Source: CAWIKY01 sp963836905 (GTDB lineage Bacteria; Pseudomonadota; Alphaproteobacteria; Caulobacterales; Hyphomonadaceae). Taken from it: DNA of 64,000 nt. How positions within the stretch are numbered: position 1 is the stretch's first letter; each line of letters begins with the position of its first letter. The stretch covers positions 1-64,000 of the forward strand of contig CAWIKY010000003.1 of assembly GCA_963836905.1 (NCBI GenBank). The letters run 5' to 3'. A program made the translations under genes and the position numbers. The notes below the pieces were generated by a model, which was not told the origin of the DNA, searched no databases, and saw only the letters and a list, made by a program, of their open reading frames with translations. Of this stretch, positions 43,538-52,703 are shown one piece after another.

Positions 43538-44215
43538 ATGGCAGAAATTGACCTGGCAATCAGCGAAAGACCTGTGGAGTACCAGGTTGCGCTCGCCGCG
43601 ATGGAAGAGCTTGTCGCGCAAATCATTGCAGGCGAGGCCGCCGAACTCATCTGGTTTCTTGAACACCCGCCCCTTTACACGGCCGGGACCAGCGCGCGCG
43701 TCGAGGACCTTCGCGACCCTGCGCGCTTCCCGGTTCATGAGGCCGGGCGTGGCGGGCAATACACCTATCACGGGCCGGGCCAGCGCGTGGCCTACGTAAT
43801 GCTGGATCTGCGCGAACGCGGCCGCGACGTCCGCAAGTTCGTCTGCACACTGGAAGAGGTTGTCATCGATACGCTCGCCTCGTTCAACGTGCGCGGCGAG
43901 CGACGGAACGGTCGGGTGGGCGTGTGGGTTGATCGCACGTTATCCGGCAGCCCGCTTCGTGAGGACAAGATCGCAGCGCTTGGCGTGCGGCTGAAGAAAT
44001 GGGTCAGCTTTCACGGGCTCAGTCTGAACGTTTCGCCTGATCTGACCCATTTTACTGGCATCACCCCCTGTGGCATCGCTCAGCCGGGTTTGGGTGTCAC
44101 CAGTCTCGAAGACCTTGGTCAGATTGTGTCGATGGCCGAGGTGGACCTTGCGATGCTCGCTGCATTCCAAAACCGCTTCGGAGACATCAGACGCGTTCTG
44201 CCACCGCAGGGCTAG
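43538..44215 (+). CDS. lipB: Octanoyl-[acyl carrier protein] transferase
   Basis: Lipoate synthesis enzyme that moves octanoyl from ACP to apo-lipoyl domains. 225 residues from ATG 43538, with GGAG 6 bases upstream (an in-frame GTG at 43505 is less likely). LipB features: EHPPLYTAGTSA, RGGQYTYHGPGQRVAYVMLDL, the catalytic Lys in EDKIAALGVRLKKWVSFHG and the catalytic Cys in THFTGITPCGI. Needed for pyruvate, 2-oxoglutarate and branched-chain ketoacid dehydrogenases, the last of which feeds the liu pathway. Its stop overlaps that of the convergent DUF805 gene. Confidence 0.95.
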   Translation: MAEIDLAISERPVEYQVALAAMEELVAQIIAGEAAELIWFLEHPPLYTAGTSARVEDLRDPARFPVHEAGRGGQYTYHGPGQRVAYVMLDLRERGRDVRKFVCTLEEVVIDTLASFNVRGERRNGRVGVWVDRTLSGSPLREDKIAALGVRLKKWVSFHGLSLNVSPDLTHFTGITPCGIAQPGLGVTSLEDLGQIVSMAEVDLAMLAAFQNRFGDIRRVLPPQG

Positions 44216-44928
44216 CGAACGAAGGCGTCCTGTGTTCGCCTCTCCGCTCGCGCCACGAAGCGTAACGAGAAGATCGCCACACCCAGACCGCTCAGAAAAT
44301 AAATCCAGAGCCCGCCCAGCACTGGCAAGGGAAGAGGAGGTGGACCCTCACTGCCCTGCCCGCCGCGTCCACCGCGGCGCCCTCCCCTGTCAGATCGGTT
44401 GGAGGGCGCCTCCGAGGCACCCTCCGTTGACGAGTCGGCATCAGCGGTTTCCGCAGCAAGCCGCTCGGCCGCCTGTTTTTCCGCAGCTCTCTGTTCGGGT
44501 GTCTTGGCCGCCTCAATCCTGGCCTTCTCGGCCTGATTGGCAGCCATGGACGTCGCCAGCAGTCCGAACAAAGCGGCGAGGAGGATCGGTATGGATACAA
44601 TCAGCGCCCAGTAAAGCGAGCGACCGGCATCCGCCAATCGTCTTACATGAAGGGTCGTCGAGGCATAAGCGGCAAGAGCAAACACACCGGCAATTATCGC
44701 GCCGCCGATACCCGGGCTGCCGGAAAAGCCCATACCGAAACCGACTATGAGAGCGAGCGCCCTGACAATCCACAGCATGAGCTGCCCACGCAGGAACGAC
44801 AACTTGCCGACCGTGCCGGTCGGAATGAACATCAGTTGGAACCAGTTAGCGCGCGATGGATCGTCATCTTCGTTGCTGACCCACGGGCGATCGGGATCAT
44901 AAAGGTCTTCACTGGCAGGACTTGTCAT
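44212..44928 (-). CDS. DUF805 family membrane protein with Ala/Glu-rich insert
   Basis: 238 residues with a DUF805-like membrane core: FIPTGTVGKLSFLRGQLMLWIVRALALIVGF, then STTLHVRRLADAGRSLYWALIVSIPILLAAL, where RRLADAGRS corresponds to the family motif R-LHD-G-S. A hydrophilic stretch of about 75 residues (EKARIEAAKTPEQRAAEKQAAERLAAE, then Gly/Arg-rich GGRRGGRGGQG) separates it from a final helix (GGLWIYFLSGLGVAIFSLRF). The insert looks like a cytosolic helix or disordered tail. Function of DUF805 proteins is not established. The next gene upstream on the same strand is another DUF805 protein. Confidence 0.75.
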   Translation of the reverse strand: MTSPASEDLYDPDRPWVSNEDDDPSRANWFQLMFIPTGTVGKLSFLRGQLMLWIVRALALIVGFGMGFSGSPGIGGAIIAGVFALAAYASTTLHVRRLADAGRSLYWALIVSIPILLAALFGLLATSMAANQAEKARIEAAKTPEQRAAEKQAAERLAAETADADSSTEGASEAPSNRSDRGGRRGGRGGQGSEGPPPLPLPVLGGLWIYFLSGLGVAIFSLRFVARAERRTQDAFVR

Positions 44929-44973
44929 TCAGGTACTCAATCTGTCTAGGCGAACTGGATAGTAGACAACGGG

Positions 44974-45444
44974 TCAGCTGTCGGACGGTACCGGCCCGAA
45001 GCGATTTGCGGCAGGTTCGGTTTTTACCAGCCCGACCCACACGGTAAACCCAATCCAGATCAGAACTCCCCCGAAGAACGCCAGGCTGAAAGCGGCAATT
45101 TGCGGCATCATTGTTTCAACTATCGCCGGGTCGGGCTCCACGCCCTCTTGAGCTGCCGTGAATATCTCCATTATGAACGGCCATGCGGTGACAACGCCCC
45201 AGACCGTCAGCGCGAGCGATGGTACCCAGGCGAGCAGCAGCCACCAGGCAGACTTGCCCATATCATGCAACCGCTTCCCGTAAACGCAGACACCGACATA
45301 AAGAAGCGCGATGCTCAGGATGGAGCCCACGATCGGTAAAAGACCTGCCAAAACGTTGCCGGCGAGCAGGATGAGCCAGCCAACCCAGAACTTTGATCGG
45401 CCAATTCGCCCATGCGGGCTGAACATCAAGTTTGCAAAATTCAT
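44974..45444 (-). CDS. DUF805 family membrane protein
   Basis: 156 residues, clear DUF805 (YhaH-like) member: LMFSPHGRIGRSKFWVGWLILLAGNVLAG at the start, then VGVCVYGKRLHDMGKSAWWLLLAWVPSLAL with the typical KRLHD-GKS-WW block, and a last helix ending EPAANRFGP. Three or four inner-membrane helices are expected. The gene starts 12 bases after the stop of pccA and is followed 45 bases later by a second DUF805 gene, so the three may share a transcript. No function can be given. Confidence 0.85.
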   Translation of the reverse strand: MNFANLMFSPHGRIGRSKFWVGWLILLAGNVLAGLLPIVGSILSIALLYVGVCVYGKRLHDMGKSAWWLLLAWVPSLALTVWGVVTAWPFIMEIFTAAQEGVEPDPAIVETMMPQIAAFSLAFFGGVLIWIGFTVWVGLVKTEPAANRFGPVPSDS

Positions 45445-45456
45445 GTTTTGAAGACC

Positions 45457-47457
45457 CTATTCGAACTCAACCATTACATCATCGGCGGCGACATTATCAC
45501 CCGGGGCAACGTTGATAGACTTGACCCTACCCTCGGCTTCGGCGCGGATGATGTTCTGCATCTTCATCGCTTCCACGACGCAAACCTGTTCGCCTTCCTT
45601 CACGTCCTGACCAATTTCGACATCGATGGAAACGACCAGCCCCGGCATCGGACTCATTATCAGTTTCGATGTATCGGGCACTTCCTTTACGGGCAGGCGC
45701 GAATGCAGTTTCGCCGCTTCCGGCGTGAAGACAAGAGCATCAAGCGAGACACCGCGATGACGAAGTCCATACCCCCGGACCCTGTTATTGAACTTGATTG
45801 CAAATTCCTGCCCGTCGAACTGTCCGGTCAGCAGGTCTTCCCCCGGCGTCCAGTCAGATCGAAGCTGGTGCGTCTGGCCGTTCAAAGTGATATCCGCACC
45901 GTCATCGACCAGCTCGATAGACGTTTCGATCTCGTGTCCGCCGAGAACCACGACCCAGTCTCGACGAGCTGGTGGTGGCGGTGATAACCGGCCTGAGATC
46001 TTTTCGGCACGGCGCGCATAGACAGCGTGAACGAAAGCCGCCGATGCCGCCATCTGCGACAGTTGCAAATCCGTCGGATCCACGCCCGCAAAACCGTCAG
46101 GAAACTCGTCCTTGATATAGGCCGTCGTGATATCGCCGGATCGGAAGCGGCTCTCGTTGGCGACTGTTGCGACAAATGGAATATTGTCCTGAATGCCTTC
46201 GATCAGGAACCGGTCCAGGGCCTCGATCTGTGTATCAAGCGCCATATCGCGTGTTTCGCCGTGCGTGACGAGCTTGGCGATCATCGGATCATAAAACATC
46301 GATATCTCGTCGCCTTCGCGCACGCCGGTGTCCATGCGGATGGTTCCGCCGGTTGCGGCCTTGCCGGTTTTTGGGGGCGTGAAGCGTTTGAGACGGCCTA
46401 TGCTGGGCAGGAAGTTACGATAAGGGTCTTCGGCATAGATCCGGCTCTCGATCGCCCAACCGTTGATTTTCAGATCGTCCTGCGAGAAGTCAAGCGTCTC
46501 CCCGGCGGCGACGCGGAGCATTTGTTCGACAAGATCGACGCCGGTGATGAACTCGGTGACAGGATGCTCGACCTGCAGGCGGGTATTCATTTCCAGAAAA
46601 TAAAAGCTCTTGTCGGCACCGGACGCGACGAATTCCACCGTACCGGCGCTGTCATAGTTTACAGCTCTTGCAAGCGCGATGGCCTGCTCACCCATTTTCA
46701 TCCGGGTCGCCTCGTCCAGAAGCGGCGAGGGGGCCTCTTCGATGACCTTCTGGTTTCGTCTCTGGATGGAACATTCGCGTTCAAAGAGGTGAACGATATT
46801 GCCGTGCTTGTCGCCCAGCACCTGTATCTCGATGTGGCGTGGGTTCAGGATGAACTTCTCGATGAAAATCCGGTCATCGCCGAACGCATTCTGAGCTTCC
46901 GCGCGGACAGCAGGGAAGCCTTCACGTACATCGGCGGACGAGTGGGCAACCCGGATACCCTTGCCACCGCCACCCGCGGAGGCCTTGATCATGACGGGGT
47001 AGCCGATGTCGTCTGAGATGCGCACTGCGTCGTCAGTATTTTCGATCAGCCCCATATGACCCGGAACTGTCGTTACCCCTGCTTCAGCGGCAAACTTCTT
47101 GGAGGTGATCTTGTCACCCATCGCTTCAATGGCGTGAGGGTTCGGCCCGATAAAGGTGATTCCCTCTTTTTCAAGCCGCCGCGCGAAGGCGGGGTTTTCC
47201 GAGAGAAAGCCAAAACCCGGGTGCACCGCTTCAGCACCTGTCTTGCGCACGGCATCAACGATCTTGTCCATGACGAGATAGGATTCCGAAGCGGGCGATC
47301 CGCCGATATGGACGGCTTCATCCGCCCTCAAGACAGCCAGACTGTCCGCATCTGCATCCGAATAGACGACGACCGTTTTCACGCCGATCCGGCGACATGT
47401 ATCAATGATCCGACAGGCGATCTCGCCGCGGTTGGCGATCAGTATCTTGGAAAACAT
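45457..47457 (-). CDS. pccA: Propionyl-CoA carboxylase alpha subunit (biotin carboxylase + BCCP)
   Basis: 666 residues. The biotin carboxylase part begins MFSKILIANRGEIACRIIDTCRR, with ATP-grasp loop KASAGGGGKGIRVA and active-site EMNTRLQVEHPVTE. INGWAIESRIYAEDPYRNFLPSIGRL is the block that separates PccA from methylcrotonyl-CoA carboxylase. A middle BT domain contacts the beta subunit, and the C-terminal biotinyl domain carries the acceptor Lys at about residue 632 in VEAMKMQN. It makes (S)-methylmalonyl-CoA from propionyl-CoA, which arises from isoleucine, valine and odd-chain fatty acids. pccB is not in the window. The gene is divergent from purB. Confidence 0.93.
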   Translation of the reverse strand: MFSKILIANRGEIACRIIDTCRRIGVKTVVVYSDADADSLAVLRADEAVHIGGSPASESYLVMDKIVDAVRKTGAEAVHPGFGFLSENPAFARRLEKEGITFIGPNPHAIEAMGDKITSKKFAAEAGVTTVPGHMGLIENTDDAVRISDDIGYPVMIKASAGGGGKGIRVAHSSADVREGFPAVRAEAQNAFGDDRIFIEKFILNPRHIEIQVLGDKHGNIVHLFERECSIQRRNQKVIEEAPSPLLDEATRMKMGEQAIALARAVNYDSAGTVEFVASGADKSFYFLEMNTRLQVEHPVTEFITGVDLVEQMLRVAAGETLDFSQDDLKINGWAIESRIYAEDPYRNFLPSIGRLKRFTPPKTGKAATGGTIRMDTGVREGDEISMFYDPMIAKLVTHGETRDMALDTQIEALDRFLIEGIQDNIPFVATVANESRFRSGDITTAYIKDEFPDGFAGVDPTDLQLSQMAASAAFVHAVYARRAEKISGRLSPPPPARRDWVVVLGGHEIETSIELVDDGADITLNGQTHQLRSDWTPGEDLLTGQFDGQEFAIKFNNRVRGYGLRHRGVSLDALVFTPEAAKLHSRLPVKEVPDTSKLIMSPMPGLVVSIDVEIGQDVKEGEQVCVVEAMKMQNIIRAEAEGRVKSINVAPGDNVAADDVMVEFE

Positions 47458-47589
47458 TCCTGCCCTTTACCCCGAAGTCGCGCCTTGCAAGTCATTGCCT
47501 GCAATTGGCATCCGACAGTGTTGTGCGAAACTCTTGACCGCAGAGCAAGCCAACTACGCCGAAAACTGTATCGCGGCGTCCTCAAATGA

Positions 47590-47616
47590 AAACCCCGCAC
47601 AATAAGTGCGGGGTCG
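47590..47616 (-). terminator. Rho-independent terminator on the minus strand
   Basis: CCCCGCAC pairs with GTGCGGGG around AATAA; on the minus strand it is followed by TTTTC. It lies upstream of pccA and downstream of a gene-free but structured region, so it seems to end a small untranslated transcript rather than a protein gene. Confidence 0.82.
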
Positions 47617-47800
47617 CAGTGCATCTTACCCATAAAGATCAAACTGAGCGCTCGGCACGACCCTGGACGTAACGCTCTCTTGCGTTTCATCACCTCATTG
47701 GAAGTGAAATCCGTGCTTCAGAGCGCGAAAGTTACACAAGAGAGCGCTGACGAAGGCCCCGGCCCCTTTACGGGACGACGTGAAAGCGTGATTAACGCAG
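47617..47800 (-). ncRNA. Candidate structured small RNA, possibly 6S-like
   Basis: The 380-base gap between pccA and purB has no protein gene but ends in a strong minus-strand terminator. On the minus strand, CGCTCTCTTG (47737-47746 reversed) can pair with CAAGAGAGCG (47673-47682 reversed), with a further inner hairpin TTTCA/TGAAA and partly paired flanks further out (GGCCTT with AGGGTC). The result is one long interrupted hairpin, the general shape of 6S RNA. I cannot confirm the family or the 5' end. A leader RNA or another sRNA is equally possible. Confidence 0.35.
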
Positions 47801-47838
47801 GTTCCGCGATCCCCGCCCCGGTACGACGAAGGTGAACA

Positions 47839-49147
47839 ATGATCCTACGCTATTCACGCAAGCAGATGACCGATATCTGGACGCCCGAAATCGAAATACG
47901 GAATCTGGCTTGAGATCGAAACGCTCGCCGCCGAAGCGATGGCTGACCTCGGCCAGATCCCCGCAGCGGCTGCCAGGGCGATCCGCGAGCGTGGCGGCTT
48001 CGATGTGGACCGGATCGACGAGATCGAGCGCGAAGTGAAACACGATATCATCGCGTTCACGACAAGCGTCGCCGAGCACGTTGGTGAGGAAGCCCGCTTT
48101 CTGCATAAGGGCCTGACCTCATCGGATGTGCTCGACACCTGCCTCGCCGTGCAGCTTGCCCGTGCCAGTGATCTTCTGGAGGCTGGGCTTGAGCGTGTCC
48201 TCGCGGCTCTCGAGACACGTGCGATGGAACATAAGCTCACCCCTACAATCGGCCGCAGCCACGGAATTCACGCCGAACCGACGACCTTCGGCGTCAAGCT
48301 GGCAGGATACCACGCGGAATTTGCACGCAATCTTCGGCGCTTGAAAACGGCGCGGGAAGAGATCGCAACCTGCGCAATCTCCGGTGCAGTTGGAACCTTC
48401 GCAAACATCGACCCGCGCATTGAGGAACGGGTCGCGGCGGCGTTGGACCTGGTCCGGGAAACGGTATCGACCCAGATCATTCCACGCGACCGCCACGCCG
48501 CATTCTTCTGCACCCTGGGCGTTATCGCCTCCTCCATTGAACGACTTGCAACCGAGATCCGTCACCTTCAACGAACCGAAGTCCTGGAAGCAGAAGAGTT
48601 CTTCTCGCCCGGGCAGAAAGGTTCGTCGGCCATGCCGCACAAACGCAACCCTGTGCTCACCGAAAACCTTACCGGACTGGCCAGACTGGTCAGATCCGCG
48701 GTCACACCAGCACTTGAGAACGTAGCCCTCTGGCATGAACGCGACATCTCTCATTCGTCGGTAGAACGGGGTATCGCCCCGGACGCCACGATCCATCTGG
48801 ATTTTGCCCTGCACCGCCTTGCGGGCGTGATCGAGAACCTCGTCGTCTATCCTGACCGTATGGACCGCAACCTCAACGCACTTGGCGGGCTGCACAACTC
48901 GCAGCGGGTCCTTCTGGCGCTGATCGAGGCCGGAACATCGCGGGAAGCCGCGTACAGTCTCGTCCAGCGAAACGCGATGGAAACCTGGCGGTCCGGCACG
49001 CCGTTTGTTGAGCTTTTGAAAGCGGATGAAGACGTCAGGGCTTCATTGTCCGTAGACGAGATTGAGGCTCTGTTCGATCTGTCCTATCATCTGGCACAGG
49101 TGGATGTGATCTTCGGCCGTGTCTTCGGGCGTCAGGAAAGCGCCTGA
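47839..49147 (+). CDS. purB: Adenylosuccinate lyase, +1 frameshift near the N-terminus
   Basis: Purine enzyme that releases fumarate from SAICAR and from adenylosuccinate. ATG 47839 follows AAGGTGAAC and gives the family N-terminus RYSRKQMTDIWTPE, but the frame then stops at 47913. One base later the frame reads SKYGIWLEIETLAAEAMADLGQIP and continues to 49147 with all signatures: GLTSSDVLDTC, IGRSHGIHAEPTTFG, and the catalytic loop GSSAMPHKRNP. The extra base is at about CCCGAAATCGAAATACGG (47884-47900). The span of 1309 bases is 3n+1 and the repaired 435 residues is the normal length. Because the gene is essential for purine synthesis, a sequence error is the likely cause. Confidence 0.92.
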
Positions 49148-49345
49148 CCGTACTTGCCGTATGCGTTGCCAGATTTGATGCACGAAACCTGAGAGGATTA
49201 ATGCAAAGCGCTTGACTGCCACAATGGTAAACGCCACGGCTCATTGAGGGCCCAACCAGCTTGTTCTCTATCAGGTTAGGTTGCAGCACTGGCGCTGGAT
49301 GCCACCGAGCGCGACTCGCCTCACGGCCCTACCCTTTTGCTGAAT

Positions 49346-49651
49346 TCAGGCTGCGAGGACTCTCGACGACGACTCGTTGGTCAATTCGGCATCCCGCAGA
49401 AAACGGTCAAACATGCACTGAACGGTCGCCCTCGGATAGCCAATCCCCAGAGAGAGAAAGTCCCCGTGAAGCTTCTCAACGGCGCGCTCCGACGTGTCGC
49501 TTATCATCCCTACAAGGCAGGTACGGTAGGCCGCACCATTGGTCCGCTCACCGAAATGTACCAGTCCCCAATCGGCAAGCCGAACGCAGGCCGCTTCCAT
49601 GGCATCCCGCTCGTGCGTCCGGCGCCCCGTTCTGTCCTCGTTTGTCATCAT
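49346..49651 (-). CDS. Hypothetical protein, 101 residues
   Basis: The ATG at 49651 (or the next codon, 49648) follows a strong GGGGAG site, which is the main support for this gene. The product is cytosolic, without membrane helix or signal peptide, with a helical look: RDAMEAACVRLADWGLVHFGE, GAAYRTCLVGMISDTSERAVEKLHGDFL, YPRATVQCMFDRFLRDAEL. Three cysteines are spaced through it, too far apart for a simple zinc site. No family recognised. It stands alone between purB and the zeta-subunit gene, with about 200 and 280 bases of empty sequence on its sides. Confidence 0.5.
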   Translation of the reverse strand: MMTNEDRTGRRTHERDAMEAACVRLADWGLVHFGERTNGAAYRTCLVGMISDTSERAVEKLHGDFLSLGIGYPRATVQCMFDRFLRDAELTNESSSRVLAA

Positions 49652-49931
49652 TGTCTCCCCATTCGCCTTTGACGCGCCGCAGGGTCTTTTTGCCCCGTCG
49701 AGTGCGACACCATCTTACAACACTGCCAGACATGCCTTTGAACCGCGTGAAGTCCGGCTTCGAAAAACGCGTGACACGGTAAGCGCACCGTTAAGCATGC
49801 GAGTGCAGCCGCCTGCGGCGAGCTATCGAAAGCAATGGAATAAGGGCAGGCGGGGATCATCCGTGACGTGAAGATCAGGAACAGAACCACCATTCACCCT
49901 GATGGACTGCGTCTGCCGCCCGAAGCGCTAG

Positions 49932-50264
49932 CTAGCCAGCGTTACGTTCGGCAACGATCTGGTCATGCGCAACAGCCCGGAGCATACGCATCTGGTCGCG
50001 AATGTCCTGATCGTTTCGGTCGATACCCTTGGCGTCAAAATCCGCTCTTACCTTGCGGAAGACATCGTCTTCACCGGCTTCCTCGAAATCCGCGATCACG
50101 ACCGATTTTGCGTAGGTGTCGGCTTCTTCACCTGTCAGCCCGAGAAGATCCGCGGCCCACAGTCCGAGAAGTTTGTTGCGCCGCGCCATCATCTTGAACT
50201 CGCTCTCCTGATCGAGAGCATATTTGCGTTCTTCTCCGCGCTCGCGCTCATCAAACTGGCTCAT
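49932..50264 (-). CDS. F1Fo-ATPase inhibitor zeta subunit (DUF1476)
   Basis: 110 residues from ATG 50264, after AAAGGA. DUF1476 family throughout: FDERERGEERKYALDQESEFKMMARRNKLLGLWAADLLGLTG, then YAKSVVIADFEEAGEDDVFRKVRADF and DIRDQMRMLRAVAHDQIV. In Paracoccus this protein is the zeta subunit, whose N-terminal helix enters the F1 head and blocks ATP hydrolysis by the synthase, and the family is limited to alphaproteobacteria. It is therefore also a good lineage marker. Divergent from purC with about 200 bases between, which must contain both promoters. Confidence 0.9.
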   Translation of the reverse strand: MSQFDERERGEERKYALDQESEFKMMARRNKLLGLWAADLLGLTGEEADTYAKSVVIADFEEAGEDDVFRKVRADFDAKGIDRNDQDIRDQMRMLRAVAHDQIVAERNAG

Positions 50265-50466
50265 TCGAGTATCCTTTCCGTAGAGGTCTGTCATAACCTG
50301 CAATGCAGCTTACTGCCCTTCGCATACGTCAGAGCGGGCCGCAGTGAAAGCCTGCAGACCCGTGATCCGTCTTGTTCTGGTTCTTTTCGGTGAAACAGTG
50401 TAGAGCCACGCCTTTACCGGCGGTACCTGAGGGACCGCCTACCCCGCACCGCAGGAGACGGAGGCC

Positions 50467-51252
50467 ATGACCCGCCGCAGAAAAATCTATGAGGGCAAGG
50501 CCAAGATCCTTTACGAAGGACCCGAACCCGGCACGCTCATACAGTACTTCAAGGATGATGCGACGGCCTTCAACGCCGAAAAGCACGCGATCCTTGACGG
50601 CAAAGGTGTGCTGAACAACCGGATGTCGGAATTCTTCATGACCCGGATCGCGGGCATCGGTATTCCCACGCATTTCCTGAAGCGTCTCAACATGCGCGAG
50701 CAGCTGATTCGCGAGGTTGAGATCATTCCGCTTGAAGTGGTCGTGCGGAACGTCGCGGCCGGTTCGATTTCAAAACGACTTGGCATCGAAGAGGGCGAGC
50801 AATTGCCGCGCTCGATCGTCGAGTTCTACTACAAGAAAGATGAACTGGGCGACCCTCTGGTGACCGAGGAACACATAACGGCTTTCAACTGGGCCAATAC
50901 CCAGGAAATCGACGACATGCTGTCCATGGCGCTACGGATCAACGACTTTCTCTGCGGAATTTTCGCGGCCGTCGGCATCCGCCTGGTAGACTTCAAGATT
51001 GAGTTCGGCAGGCTTTACGAGGGCGACCTGGTGCGCACCGTGCTGGCAGACGAAATCAGCCCGGACAGCTGCCGGCTTTGGGACATGGAAACCGGCGAAA
51101 AACTCGACAAAGACCGGTTCAGGCGTGATCTGGGCAATGTCACCGAAGCCTATGCCGAAGTTGCCAAACGGCTGGGTATCATCAAGCAATCGGCGGAAAT
51201 GGCCGAAGTGATCAACATAAATGGTGAGCGCCATGAAAAGCGGCCCACCTGA
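50467..51252 (+). CDS. purC: Phosphoribosylaminoimidazole-succinocarboxamide (SAICAR) synthase
   Basis: 261 residues, ATG 50467 after CAGGAGACGGAGG. Catalyses the ATP-dependent joining of aspartate to CAIR. Family blocks: KIYEGKAKILYEGPEPGTLIQYFKDDATAFN, LKRLNMREQLIREVEIIPLEVVVRNVAAGS, FYYKKDELGDPLVTEEH, and the signature LVDFKIEFGR.YEGDLVRTVLADEISPDSCRLWD. The next gene, purS, begins 24 bases downstream, so both share an operon. PurB, which acts on its product, is encoded 1.3 kb upstream on the same strand. Confidence 0.97.
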   Translation: MTRRRKIYEGKAKILYEGPEPGTLIQYFKDDATAFNAEKHAILDGKGVLNNRMSEFFMTRIAGIGIPTHFLKRLNMREQLIREVEIIPLEVVVRNVAAGSISKRLGIEEGEQLPRSIVEFYYKKDELGDPLVTEEHITAFNWANTQEIDDMLSMALRINDFLCGIFAAVGIRLVDFKIEFGRLYEGDLVRTVLADEISPDSCRLWDMETGEKLDKDRFRRDLGNVTEAYAEVAKRLGIIKQSAEMAEVININGERHEKRPT

Positions 51253-51276
51253 ACCTGACGCCACAAGGAAACTGAC

Positions 51277-51519
51277 ATGAAAGCGATTGTCACGGTCGGC
51301 CTGAAGCCCGGCGTGCTCGATCCCCAAGGAAAGGCCGTGCAGGAAACCCTGCACAGGCTCGGCTTTACCGAAGTCGCCGAGGCGCGGATCGACAAGCGGA
51401 TCGAACTCCAGCTCAGCGGCGATGACCGGGAGGCTGCCGAGGCGAGGGTTCGCCAGATGTGCGAGACATTGCTGGCAAACACGGTCATCGAATCCTACCG
51501 GTTCGAGATCGAGGGTTGA
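51277..51519 (+). CDS. purS: FGAM synthase subunit PurS
   Basis: 80 residues, ATG 51277 after AAGGAAA. Small dimeric subunit that bridges PurL and PurQ in the three-part formylglycinamidine synthase. Sequence AIVTVGLKPGVLDPQGKAVQETLHRLGF, then EARIDKRIELQLSG and MCETLLANTVIESYRFEIEG is typical for the family. PurQ is normally the next gene with a few bases overlap, but here it starts 2 kb further on, beyond a PD40 lipoprotein gene and a gene on the opposite strand. Confidence 0.96.
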   Translation: MKAIVTVGLKPGVLDPQGKAVQETLHRLGFTEVAEARIDKRIELQLSGDDREAAEARVRQMCETLLANTVIESYRFEIEG

Positions 51520-51680
51520 GGTGCTCTAACGCGCGGGTCAACAAAGTGTCATACTTGCCAGCTAGAGCGGGGAGGTAGGGCTGCAGGGCCTGGTGTCCGG
51601 CGCTTGTCTGACAAGGCGACGACCCCCGTCATGCTCCTGTTCGCCCTGGCCTGAGCAACTCGAATGTCCGGAGTTTTTCA

Positions 51681-52698
51681 ATGCGACCAGTACTCTTCGC
51701 GTCAATCTGTGTGCTTGTCTCGATCCCGCTCACCGCCTGTGGCAACCCCGAAACGGTAAGCCAAACGGCGCCTGCGGCCGAAGATGCTGCGCCGACGCCC
51801 CAGACTACAGCTGCACTGGGAGAGAAAGTATTCCCTGACATGCCCGCGCCAACACCTTTCACGCGCGCCTATGTCATGACGGAAAACGCTGCCGGGACGA
51901 TCCGCGTCTTTGGCAAGGAGTCGTCCGACGACACCGATCTTTACGAAAGCAGGATGCAGCCGGATGGCAGTTGGAGCGAGCCGGAAAAGCTCGATTGGCC
52001 CAAGCGCCTTGCAAACGCGTACCCGCATTTTTCCCCCTTTGACGGGATGATGTATTTCGCATCCGACCGGGAACTTCCGTATCGTGAGGGTTCCACAGAC
52101 CTAAATATATGGCGCATCGCGAATGAGGATGGCGTCTGGGGCGAAGCTGAAGCCCTTCCTGAACCGGTCAACACTGGCGCCAAGGAGACCTCATCGGCAA
52201 TGGACGCATCGGGTCGTCTCTATTTTGTCTCCAATCACCCCCGCGGCATGGGCGGTCAGGACATCTATTATGCCGAACAGTCTGGCGACACTGGAGCCTG
52301 GACGGTCATGTTCATGCCGCCCACCGTCAATTCGACCCGGGTCGACGATCATATCGCGCTCATGCCGGATAACCGTACGCTCGTTTTCTACACCCACACC
52401 GAACCAAAACTGGGCGTGGTCGACTTGAAGGCTGTCACACTTGAAGATGATGGCAACTGGATTGGACCGTACAATATCGGGCCCGAGATCAATACGGCGG
52501 ACATCGACTTCGGGCCGGGGGTCTTCAGCTGACGGCGAAACGTTTTTCTTCTCACGCGAAGGGGAGATGATGCAGTTACCTATGGACGTTGTTGAGCGTA
52601 ACCTGAGCGAAGCTTTGACGGCCTTCAAAGCTGGCAATGAAGCACAGTTTCTGAGACCCGATACCGCGCCAGCTAATACAGACACGGCAAACGACTAG
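51681..52698 (+). CDS. PD40 beta-propeller lipoprotein, +1 frameshift
   Basis: The signal peptide ends in a lipobox (VSIPLTAC), so the mature protein is anchored by Cys20. After an Ala/Thr-rich linker, four or five WD40-like PD40 blades follow: AYVMTENAAGTIRVFG, YPHFSPFDGMMYFASDRELPY, SSAMDASGRLYFVSNHPRGMGGQDIYYAE, DDHIALMPDNRTLVFYTH. The first frame stops at 52532 just after IDFGPG. One base over, SADGETFFFSREGEM completes the last blade and runs to TAG 52698. The extra base is almost certainly one G of the run CCGGGGG at about 52514-52520. Repaired length about 338 residues. Such proteins are often associated with the cell envelope like TolB; no precise role can be given. It is inserted between purS and purQ. 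Confidence 0.8.
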
Positions 52699-52703
52699 GC
52701 AAA

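Noticed and set aside
47617..47700. Short minus-strand frame starting ATGAAACGCAAGAG as a ribosomal-type small protein
   Set aside because: The basic start looks attractive, but the frame runs through the terminator stem and matches no family I know.
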